Shown in pieces: positions 1 to 6,192 of a DNA stretch of 48,114 nucleotides. A program made the position numbers and the translations under genes. Under the pieces are notes generated by a model, which saw nothing but the letters and a program-made list of their open reading frames with translations, was not told the DNA's origin and did no database searches. How positions within the stretch are numbered: the stretch's first letter is position 1; every line of letters starts with the position of its first letter. The stretch comes from Prochlorococcus sp. AG-409-K04 (GTDB lineage: Bacteria > Cyanobacteriota > Cyanobacteriia > PCC-6307 > Cyanobiaceae), in NCBI GenBank assembly GCA_003215555.1, contig QCKE01000010.1:1-48114 (forward strand). Direction: 5' to 3'.

Positions 1-92
1 AGCGTCTGACTGGAGTTACGCAGTAGCCTATCCTAATGAAATTGGTCAATGTATTCGCTTAAGTCAAAAAAAATACTATCAAAAGAGCAATA
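1..92. repeat. Direct repeat, copy 1 (pairs with 5897-5988)
   Basis: The first 92 bases match 5897-5988 base for base; the first mismatch is at 93 (c against t at 5989). The identity probably continues to the left of the window, which begins inside the repeat. It covers the N-terminal two thirds of a small gene present in both places. The 3' thirds of the two genes are alignable at the protein level but diverged in DNA. Confidence 0.95.
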
Positions 93-166
93 CGCAGACG
101 AAGAGTGTTGGCAGTATATCGAAGAAGATACGCTTGAAATCTCCCATTCAACTCGCGTTTGCGTGA
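2..166 (+). CDS. Small paralogous protein, copy 1 (5'-truncated by the window edge)
   Basis: The frame beginning at base 2 reads ASDWSYAVAYPNEIGQ and continues to a TGA at 164-166. It aligns without gaps to the 66-residue protein at 5862-6062. The first 30 residues are identical, the last 24 are similar, and both end in QLAFA. The ungapped C-terminal alignment despite DNA divergence shows that this frame is under protein-level constraint. The start lies outside the window; by analogy about 12 residues are missing. The stop overlaps a GTG (GTGA, 163-166) that could start the next reading frame. Family and function are not recognised; there is no signal peptide or membrane span. Confidence 0.8.
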   Translation, partial: ASDWSYAVAYPNEIGQCIRLSQKKYYQKSNTQTKSVGSISKKIRLKSPIQLAFA

Positions 167-330
167 CGTGTACTCATTTTAGATATGCGTGTGATAAACA
201 TTGCCGAACTTTTCTTTCATGTCGTGCTCATCAACGGTTGATTCCACAAGGATCGCACCTAACTTGTAAATGTCCATATTGGCAAAAGAATTTAGCGGAT
301 CAATACAGTTTTAGTTCTGCTGTTGCTTAA
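49..330 (+). CDS. Cys-rich small protein, possibly metal-binding
   Basis: The reading frame has clustered cysteines: C-V-T-C, C-x3-C, a single C and a final C-K-C within about 40 residues, with conserved-looking HFRYACDKHCRTF and CPYW segments. This suggests a zinc-binding or Fe-S-type fold. The ATG at 49 makes it overlap the upstream small gene by 118 nt. A GTG at 163 overlapping that gene's TGA gives a coupled 55-residue alternative but loses the first Cys of the CxxC pair. A real gene with uncertain start is the likeliest reading. The family is not firmly recognised. Confidence 0.6.
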   Translation: MYSLKSKKILSKEQYADEECWQYIEEDTLEISHSTRVCVTCTHFRYACDKHCRTFLSCRAHQRLIPQGSHLTCKCPYWQKNLADQYSFSSAVA

Positions 331-599
331 CAAAAGACTAAATATCCAATTATTCTCGTAATTTCGAAGGAAAGGAGCAACCATTCATTGTCGTATTGAT
401 ATCTTTATGTTTTTCTCAATATTTGCAAGTGTTTTCGTTATTGCCTTTCTACCTACCTTTCGATGATATTTTTCGTATAACTATTGTTTATGGTGTATTT
501 TCTTAGACATTCCTTCTCTAAGATGACACCGGTTTATTCTTTGATTTGATATTTACACCTTCTATGTGGTAGAGATAGAGTCTTGGAATTAACTACCCA

Positions 600-1106
600 A
601 TGGCTCAACTAACTATCAAGATATCTGCCAAGGCAGAAGCCATGATTGCTCAATTGCAGAAAGAGATTTTTAACCGTCGACGCAAGAAAATTACTGCACA
701 AGGTGTAGTTGAATCTCTTGTGGAAAGTGGTGCAAAGTCACAGTCTGACAAGCGCTATGCCTCTTCTTGGAAAAACCTAATTAAGGATATTGAGAAGGCT
801 GCAAAGCAGTCAGAAGTACATGGAAATAAACCAGCTAGTGTCTCAGCTGAGGAATGGGCAATGCTTCTTGCTCATCGCACACGTAAGGGGACAGCTGCGC
901 CTAAGAAAGTTTCTGCCAAAAAGACTGCTAAGAAACCAGCGGCTAAAAAAGCAGCTACGAAGAAAGCCGCTCCTAAAAAGGCTGCTGCAAAGAAAACAGT
1001 AGCTAAACCTGTCGCTAAAAAAGCAGCACCAGCTGCGACCAAGCCCAGAAAGGCTAGACGTGCAAAAAGAGCACCTGCTAAGCCAGCAGCAGCAAAACTC
1101 GCTTAA
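600..1106 (+). CDS. Histone H1-like Lys/Ala-rich DNA-binding protein
   Basis: 168 residues. Residues 1-95 are mixed helical sequence with a basic patch (NRRRKK). Residues 96-168 are a low-complexity tail of Lys, Ala and Pro with KKAA and KKPA repeats and a final Arg-rich segment, the composition of eukaryotic H1 tails and of bacterial H1-like proteins (Hc1/AlgP-type). It probably binds DNA non-specifically and may compact it; specificity cannot be read from sequence. The ATG at 600 lacks a strong ribosome site. The stop codon overlaps the stop of the convergent IF2-N-like gene. Tails of this type vary in length by repeat slippage. Confidence 0.85.
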   Translation: MAQLTIKISAKAEAMIAQLQKEIFNRRRKKITAQGVVESLVESGAKSQSDKRYASSWKNLIKDIEKAAKQSEVHGNKPASVSAEEWAMLLAHRTRKGTAAPKKVSAKKTAKKPAAKKAATKKAAPKKAAAKKTVAKPVAKKAAPAATKPRKARRAKRAPAKPAAAKLA

Positions 1107-1270
1107 GTAGTTTTTTTGTAGTAATCAATGACCTTTTGAGCATTCTCGTCGGATAAGCAACTAATTCTTGAGGTTGCTGGTATATTTAGCAATGCACAGA
1201 TGGCAATTATGTCGTCTGTGCTTTTTTGTATTTGATCTGCCAGCTCTAGAACTCTTAGCGATTTGGTCAT
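1103..1270 (-). CDS. Stand-alone IF2 N-terminal-like domain protein
   Basis: 55 residues (from MTKSLRVLELADQ) resembling the IF2_N domain that is repeated at the N-terminus of translation initiation factor IF-2: a VLELADQI helix, a DDIIAICALL helix and a short SCLSDENAQKVI helix. Full IF-2 is more than 1000 residues in cyanobacteria, so this is a detached domain. An upstream ATG at 1306 adds 12 residues and has a purine-rich leader (AGAGAAG), so the start is ambiguous. It converges with the H1-like gene, stop codons overlapping. Binding to ribosome or RNA is inference only. Confidence 0.6.
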   Translation of the reverse strand: MTKSLRVLELADQIQKSTDDIIAICALLNIPATSRISCLSDENAQKVIDYYKKTT

Positions 1271-1544
1271 CTTCTCATTACTTATGTTGAGAAGGAATTT
1301 AAGCATTAATTTCTTCTCTTTTTATTCCAAGATAATTGATCCTAATACAATTCAATTGTTAGAAGGTTTTTTGCAAATAAAGTTGCTGTATTTAACCTTT
1401 TTTAGTTCTTACTTGTCTCCATTATTACTATTATTAGGCTCTTATGCTTTAACAGTCTTTTTTAGAGGGGTTTAATGCTTTGAGTTCCTCTTTAGGTTCA
1501 TGCTCACTTTATTCAAGGATTTTGATACGTGATTCATAGTGGAC

Positions 1545-1679
1545 CTATGATGTTTGCGTATTCAGTGAGATTGTCAAGTTTCTCTTGTTGACTATCAGAG
1601 ACGACATAACAGTACGATGAGGAGTAAAGAAGGAATCAGCAAAGAAGCTATCAAAGAGTGACGTATACATGTTGGCCAT
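1545..1679 (-). CDS. Possible small protein (44 aa)
   Basis: A 44-codon frame starting MANMYTSLFDSFFADSFF, rich in Phe and Ser at the N-terminus. It lies in a patch with higher G+C than its surroundings. A 69-codon GTG-start frame on the other strand (1658-1867) overlaps only its first 22 bases. No family is recognised. Either, neither or a remnant of a transferred gene is possible. Confidence 0.3.
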   Translation of the reverse strand: MANMYTSLFDSFFADSFFTPHRTVMSSLIVNKRNLTISLNTQTS

Positions 1680-2212
1680 GCGAAGTACATAACTCCTTTG
1701 CGCTGATTGGTTCTGATTTGGAAGAGTGTATACCGAATGGTCTATTCAGTCTTTACTATTTAGAGAGGTTGATACTACCAATAAGCTTGGCTCGTCGAAA
1801 TATCTTGATAAAGCAACTAAGTAAGCGGAGTGCTGATCATCTACGTTGGCCAGTTAAACGTAGATAGGTTTAGCTATATTCCTTCTGGATAATAATTTAT
1901 GAATTTTGTTTGACGTTTAGTCATCTCAACAACTGTTCGTTTAAGAAAACTTATTTGCGGTTTTCAATTTTTGCGACTATTACTTTTATGAGTGCTAGAC
2001 GTAGATTTGAATACCTTCGCTCTGATTAACTTTTGTAGGGTTACAACTGAGAAAGGAGTCCTCTAGGGGTAGCTAAATTATAGAACTAATTCTCATTTTG
2101 CAATGACTAAAAGTCAGCCAAAATAATGTAAGAATAAATTTTTTTTGAATGCATAGATTATCAAGAAGAAATAGCACTAATATTAATTTCAGAAATTTTG
2201 TAAATTGTTTAG
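1680..2212. other. Gap with no convincing gene
   Basis: The first 190 bases carry most of a 69-codon plus-strand frame (GTG at 1658, stop 1867) that ends in a basic segment. It has no recognisable domain and an unusual, slightly GC-richer composition. The rest, to 2212, is AT-rich with no supported gene, RNA or terminator. Confidence 0.4.
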
Positions 2213-2390
2213 ATGGTTGAAAATCGTTCTTCTAAGGATCCTTGGAAAGTTGGCAGCTTGGGATATAGTGATGATTGGTGTTAACGAAATCCGAGCTGAA
2301 TAACAGTGGCCAGGCTCATTTATTGCAAAAACTCTTAGAGGTATTGCTGACAGTAGGGAAGACAAAGCTTGTTGTGGAGAGATTCGTTAA
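2213..2390 (+). pseudogene. Broken small gene (frameshift plus nonsense)
   Basis: ATG 2213 opens a frame reading MVENRSSKDPWKVGSLGY and SDDWC, then TAA at 2282. Removing one T after TGT shifts into the frame that continues NEIRAE, a second TAA, then QWPGSFIAKTLRGIADSRED and KACCGEIR, ending at TAA 2388-2390. Both halves look like one acidic/basic soluble protein of about 59 residues. One single-base insertion and one CAA-to-TAA type change account for the break. The family is not recognised. Whether this is decay or a sequencing error cannot be told here. Confidence 0.55.
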
Positions 2391-2551
2391 TGAAAAATGT
2401 AGGTATTGATATTTTAGTTAAGAAAAGCAAAGGAGTAAAATGAAAGGTTAATGATTAAACTCGTCATTAAGAAATTTTGTCTTCATATCATTACCGCTAA
2501 TGACAGTTTTTTAGGAGTTGAATAATCTTAAAAAGATTTTAAAACATTAAA

Positions 2552-2932
2552 ATGAATAAAACGGCGATAGTGGGAGTGGCAGCAGCGGCCATAGGAATTG
2601 CTATAGGTTCTCAATTCCCTACATCTGGTTCTGTGGGATATGTAGTTATTACAGGAACCACTAAAAACAGAGAAGCCGCTAAAGAGTATTTTCAAAATAT
2701 TAATCAATTCACTAAAGAATGTGGTCTTAAAACTTTGGTTATTGATAGGAATACAGATATACGAGAAGGAAACAAAAGAGGTGATGGAGGCCCTCTGACT
2801 GTTATAGCAAGACATCCGAAAGGTAAGGATGCAGTTGTCAAATGCTACGAGTCTGATGAATATCAAAGATTAAAAGCAATTCGAACTCCCCATACTGATT
2901 GGAATTTTCGCATTACAGAAGGGAAACTATAA
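2552..2932 (+). CDS. DUF1330-family protein with N-terminal membrane anchor
   Basis: 126 residues. An N-terminal hydrophobic stretch (AIVGVAAAAIGIAIGSQF) should be an anchor or uncleaved signal. The remainder reads as a DUF1330 (dimeric alpha-beta barrel) domain: GYVVITGTTKNREAAKEYF, then TVIARHPKGKDAVVKCYESD ahead of EYQRLKAIR, and a closing FRITEG. That order matches the family signature of an initial strand, a strand followed by a helix, and a YQ-x-LKAIR segment. No catalytic activity is established for DUF1330. Stand-alone gene with more than 380 bases of non-coding DNA after it. Confidence 0.8.
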   Translation: MNKTAIVGVAAAAIGIAIGSQFPTSGSVGYVVITGTTKNREAAKEYFQNINQFTKECGLKTLVIDRNTDIREGNKRGDGGPLTVIARHPKGKDAVVKCYESDEYQRLKAIRTPHTDWNFRITEGKL

Positions 2933-3320
2933 CAAAAAATGGGAGTGTGATTTTTCGTTCAAAAATTTGTTGCCATCTTTTACTTATTACCTAAAACACA
3001 AGATGGCTAGGTGCCTTAGGACTCTCGAGAAAGTTTGAAAGGTTTTTATATAGATACAAGCCTTGCAATATTGCTTCTTAAAGCCAATAGGCAATTTTTT
3101 TAGACCTTTGAAAAAACTTAAAGATGAAAAAGATTTCTTATGGAGATATTTGAATTAATTAATTTTCTTAGGGCTGAGTTTTTATTAGTGCATAGAAAGA
3201 TTGTTATTGACAATGTGCACTAACTAAAAGAGTGGATAATATTGAGAAGAAAGTTCAGTATTCAGAAGTAGTGCTGCGATATAAAGCGAAAGAAAAAGTA
3301 AATACGTTTTGTACGCATTT
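2933..3320. other. Gap with no gene seen
   Basis: AT-rich spacer between the DUF1330 gene and the convergent Trp-rich gene. No open frame longer than about 30 codons with coding character, no strong hairpin with a T-run and no tRNA-like fold were found. Confidence 0.5.
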
Positions 3321-3548
3321 CTATCCACTGCAATCTTCATCTTTAGGTAATTGGAGCCAGCCTGTGCTCCAATAGTCAAGATTTTTGAGTTCCTTCCAGG
3401 GAACTCGAATAAGAATTCCTTTGTTATTGACTGGGAAAAGATCAACCCATCGTTGATCTTTCTTGCCACCATATTCCTTGACTTCGAAATGTCGATAGCA
3501 TTCTCTTTTAAAGGTAGATGTCCAGGCTTGGTTAGGGGGCCATCTCAT
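3321..3548 (-). CDS. Trp-rich small protein (TIGR02450-like)
   Basis: 75 residues with six Trp at spaced positions: MRWPP, AWTS, QRWVDLF, VPWKELK, YWSTGW. The pattern W-T-x, RHFEV, W-V-x-L, R-V-x-W-x-x-L and W-x-x-G-W matches the conserved Trp-rich family TIGR02450 common in cyanobacteria and marine proteobacteria, of unknown role. The length is typical. A second frame on the same strand (3224-3472) is a shadow. The broken membrane peptide at 3587-3694 lies just upstream on the same strand and may once have been co-transcribed. Confidence 0.75.
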   Translation of the reverse strand: MRWPPNQAWTSTFKRECYRHFEVKEYGGKKDQRWVDLFPVNNKGILIRVPWKELKNLDYWSTGWLQLPKDEDCSG

Positions 3549-3586
3549 GATTCTTGTTCTTTACTATTGAGGTTTTGAAATATAGC

Positions 3587-3694
3587 TTACTTTTTCCATA
3601 TAAACATTGCTGTCATTTTTGCCAGTAAAAATAAATGCCCTATCACTCCTACAAACAAACTAAAAGTAATCGGGATGGAAATTATTCATCCCAT
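3587..3694 (-). pseudogene. Small membrane peptide interrupted by TGA at codon 3
   Basis: Reads ATG GGA TGA, then 32 residues in the same frame (IISIPITFSLFVGVIGHLFL, AKMTAMFIWKK) to TAA. The hydrophobic stretch is a single membrane span with a basic C-terminal tail. A single TGG-to-TGA change at codon 3 would explain the stop. Alternatively translation begins at a non-ATG codon downstream. No family recognised. Confidence 0.4.
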
Positions 3695-4029
3695 GATTTG
3701 AGCTTCACCAATACTTTAAAAAGGGATTACTAAAATACTCTTGCCAAGTCATTATCAAAGTTCATCTATACAAGTCCTGGCATAACAAAAGGACGCTTGC
3801 CTCTTTGAGTAATTAAATTCTCTGAACATTATCTATTCTTATGAGGGCTAAAGGAAGAACATATTCATTAAGATTTGTTCAAGGTAAACAACATTTTCTA
3901 TTTGCCAATATTTTTGGGAAGAGTATTTAGTTTAATTTGCTTCTCTAGCTGAAAAGCAGATTGCTACATAAGTAATAGGGGTTTGTTGTCCTTTTTACAA
4001 ACAGAGCTGAGAAGGTGAAATAAAGCCAT
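3695..4029. other. Gap with no convincing gene
   Basis: Holds only a 29-codon frame (ATG 3841, MRAKGRTYSLRFVQGKQ) without family support. The segment just before the 4030 terminator could be the body of an unannotated RNA, but no promoter is clear. Confidence 0.35.
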
Positions 4030-4060
4030 AAAAAAAACCTGCCTTTAGGCAGGTTTTTTT
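4030..4060. terminator. Strong bidirectional intrinsic terminator
   Basis: Perfect 7-bp stem ACCTGCC-ttta-GGCAGGT (4037-4054), preceded by seven A and followed by seven T, so it can work in both directions. No annotated gene ends immediately before it on either strand, which implies a short unrecognised transcript. Confidence 0.85.
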
Positions 4061-4171
4061 AGGGATCTTCTGCAAGTGTTTCCTTGTTTCCACTGCTGAA
4101 GTATCCCTTCTCCTCACAAAGTTACTATCTCATATGGTCCTCTTGCTCGCTAGAGATATGGGAATACTTTT

Positions 4172-4195
4172 AGAACTGGCACATATGCCAGTTCT
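4172..4195. repeat. 10-bp inverted repeat
   Basis: AGAACTGGCA-cata-TGCCAGTTCT, perfect. It is not followed by a T-run on either strand, so it is more likely an RNA stem or a protein-binding palindrome than a terminator. It sits between two CTCCTCACA motifs on opposite strands (4110-4118 plus; 4257-4267 minus). Confidence 0.75.
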
Positions 4196-4216
4196 GGGTG
4201 TTTAGAGAATTAAAGA

Positions 4217-4275
4217 CAAAAAAGGCGCCCTCAACGAGTAGCGCCTAACGACAATTGTGTGAGGAGTGTCGTACT
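4217..4275 (-). ncRNA. Yfr1-like small RNA (candidate)
   Basis: On the minus strand 4267-4257 reads ACTCCTCACAC, the ultraconserved core of the cyanobacterial sRNA Yfr1. It lies in the loop of a hairpin ACGACA/TGTCGT (4072-type stem at 4272-4267 and 4253-4248). A GC stem AGGCGC/GCGCCT (4246-4223) follows with a T-run, a good intrinsic terminator. Candidate -10 elements (TATAGT, TAAAAA) lie just upstream. Yfr1 is about 55-70 nt and ends in such a stem; it pairs through this core with outer-membrane porin mRNAs. Canonical Yfr1 has the core between two hairpins rather than inside one, and is usually next to trxA/guaB, so this may be a second or variant copy. Confidence 0.6.
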
Positions 4276-5061
4276 ATATTTTTACTCTTTTCAGGCTGAG
4301 TTGTCATTAGTTTGCTAAAGATTAGGTAAAAATCACTACAGCTATTCCTGAAATAACAAAAGATAAGAAAGTTTTAGAAGATTTGCTTGCACGAATAATT
4401 GTGTGCTTTTAACTGCTGCTTTTGGAAATTACAGACTTGGAATGAGATTAACTTCCTGTAGCAAAAAGCATTTCAATTGATGCCTATCTAAGAGGAAATA
4501 AATATCTATTGGGATCTTGAAAAAGTTTTTCAACACTATGTCCTTTTTGAAAAGAATCTTAAAAATAGCTGAGTTAAGCTATAAGAATCATTGAGACATG
4601 ATCTGATTGTCAATAATCAACGATATTCAAGGAATTCAACGAATTTAAGAAATTGGTAAAGACCGCAAAGATACTCATATCAATCTGATTAAGAAAGATT
4701 GATATGTCGAATCATAATCTTATGCCAATCTAGAAAATATTGATAAAAATCAAATGCCCAAATTTCACACCAGCAGTAACCAGTAAGCTCTAAGAGGTTG
4801 TCAAAATTTGTAGAAGTCGATGCGGGAATGATATTTACAGACAAATCAAAAAAAATTTCCAGTGCTAAACCTATGAACCAATGAAGGAATCCGTAGTTTC
4901 AGAATCGGTCTTAAATCATTTAAAAAGCAAATCGTAAAACTAGACTTATTAGCTCTTTATTAAGAGTAAAATATTTGAAAAATCAAACCAGATACTTTGA
5001 GCTTTTCACTTCTAAAGGTGATCTCTTTCTTGCCATGTCTAATAGAAATAGATATATATAG
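4276..5061. other. Long gap, probable gene debris
   Basis: No intact gene. One short stretch around 4333-4410 has coding character (TTAIPEITKDKKVLEDLLAR) but lacks a start, suggesting a remnant. A perfect 11-bp inverted repeat (4676-4686 with 4696-4706, loop 9) has no T-run. Nothing else was identified. Confidence 0.4.
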
Positions 5062-5481
5062 GTGACTTTATTTTCTAATATAATGCTCACAGTGACAATA
5101 GTGTTCTTGTTGCTATCCATTTTTGCGCTAATTGGATGGACAATCTCAACTTATTTTCTTAGTAAAGCGTCTCAAAAGTTCATCAAGGAAGAACTTGCCA
5201 ATATATTCGAGATGAATAAGAAACTTTTCCTGTCTATGCAAAGCCTGATAGCCGCGTTGGTAAAATATTCTTTCTCTTCAGATACTCGTGATGTTAGCGA
5301 TTTAACTCCTTCTGGTTCGAAAGAAGCAGAAGGAGATCCATTAAAGGTAGTTCAACCAGGCGAAGACATCGATCCATTATTATTTGAGGTTTCAGCTAAC
5401 GAGGAAGAGGACGCTGCCCTTTCTTCATTTAGTCCAGAATTGATTGAATTTATTACTGAAGAAGAAGAAAAAATCGCATAG
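5062..5481 (+). CDS. Membrane-anchored acidic protein, unknown function
   Basis: 139 residues. One N-terminal membrane span (about residues 8-33), a short amphipathic helix, then an acidic, Ser-rich cytoplasmic-type tail ending in EEEEKIA. The GTG at 5062 is the longest start; an in-frame ATG seven codons later leaves the span intact and may be the real start. No domain is recognised. The architecture (anchor plus acidic disordered tail) is common in picocyanobacterial proteins of unknown role. Confidence 0.6.
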   Translation: MTLFSNIMLTVTIVFLLLSIFALIGWTISTYFLSKASQKFIKEELANIFEMNKKLFLSMQSLIAALVKYSFSSDTRDVSDLTPSGSKEAEGDPLKVVQPGEDIDPLLFEVSANEEEDAALSSFSPELIEFITEEEEKIA

Positions 5482-5541
5482 TGTAATAAAGGGCTTCTGT
5501 TTCCTTGGTCTAGCTATTTATCTGTTGTGCATTAGATGAAC

Positions 5542-5679
5542 TTAGTGCTCTTTTTTGTGTAATTTCTTTCTAATAGATCTGGCTTTCTTATAAAGCTCTA
5601 TAGTTTCTCTTCTGCCTGGAGCTTCAGCAGCTTCTTGCATGATTTTGGAATATTCCGTTGTTAATTGGTTTGTGGTCAT
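5542..5679 (-). CDS. Small soluble helical protein (45 aa)
   Basis: ATG at 5679, stop TAA at 5542. The protein MTTNQLTTEYSKIMQEAAEA followed by PGRRETIELYKKARSIRKKL is predicted all-helical and becomes strongly basic towards the C-terminus. Coding character (regular third-position A/T, few rare codons) is good. No family name can be given. Neighbouring genes are unrelated. Confidence 0.6.
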   Translation of the reverse strand: MTTNQLTTEYSKIMQEAAEAPGRRETIELYKKARSIRKKLHKKEH

Positions 5680-5810
5680 TCAGACTGTTTTTACGTTGTT
5701 TGTTTTAAAGAAATGGGACTTGCCAAGATCGTAGTTGCTTAGAGCTTTATCCTTGGCTGATCTCGCTTGAGATTTATAAAAGATATCATATGCCGTAGGA
5801 ATAAAAAGTG

Positions 5811-5849
5811 TTGACAACGACCAAACATGTTAGTTAGTATATATGTACT
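5811..5849 (+). promoter_or_regulatory. Promoter with overlapping LexA-like box
   Basis: TTGACA at 5811-5816 and TAGTAT at 5835-5840 are 18 bp apart. AGTATATATGTACT at 5836-5849 matches the cyanobacterial LexA box (RGTAC-N3-D-GTWCB) with one mismatch and overlaps the -10. The ATG of the small paralogous gene is 12 bp downstream, so repression by LexA is plausible. Confidence 0.45.
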
Positions 5850-5861
5850 ACTGCATGAGCC

Positions 5862-6062
5862 ATGACTCCAGCCTCCTCACCCTACGCTGTATTCCAAGCG
5901 TCTGACTGGAGTTACGCAGTAGCCTATCCTAATGAAATTGGTCAATGTATTCGCTTAAGTCAAAAAAAATACTATCAAAAGAGCAATATGCAGAGTAAGA
6001 AGGTTAGGGGTGTCTTGAAGAAGGCAGGCTCAAAACGTTATGTTCAGCTCGCGTTTGCATGA
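5862..6062 (+). CDS. Small paralogous protein, copy 2 (complete)
   Basis: 66 residues starting MTPASSPYAVFQASDWSYAV. It is soluble, with a mildly hydrophobic N-terminus, Tyr-rich middle and basic C-terminus ending QLAFA. It is the complete counterpart of the truncated gene at 2-166: ungapped alignment, identical residues 13-42 and diverged C-terminal third. The gene has its own promoter with a LexA-like operator just upstream. Its TGA overlaps an ATG (ATGA, 6059-6062), as in copy 1 (GTGA), but here the following frame closes after eight codons. Function unknown. Confidence 0.8.
   Translation: MTPASSPYAVFQASDWSYAVAYPNEIGQCIRLSQKKYYQKSNMQSKKVRGVLKKAGSKRYVQLAFA
5897..5988. repeat. Direct repeat, copy 2 (pairs with 1-92)
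   Basis: Ninety-two bases identical to 1-92, in the same orientation, 5896 bp apart. This lies inside the coding sequence of the small paralogous gene. Confidence 0.95.
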
Positions 6063-6192
6063 CAAATTTAGGTGGTCTTCTTCATTAAAAAAATTATCGA
6101 ACGTCGTTGCCATTAGAAGTCTCATATCTTTCCAAATAAAATTTCATTCCTACTCTTCCAATGTTTGGTGAAAATTATCTTAAAATTCTCTA

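Noticed and set aside
790-1002. Basic open frame inside the H1-like gene
   Set aside because: Arises from the AAG/GCT repeats read in another phase; the in-frame H1-like protein explains the DNA.
1263-1475. Hydrophobic open frame on the plus strand
   Set aside because: No coding pattern, no ribosome site, overlaps the start of the IF2-N-like gene in antisense.
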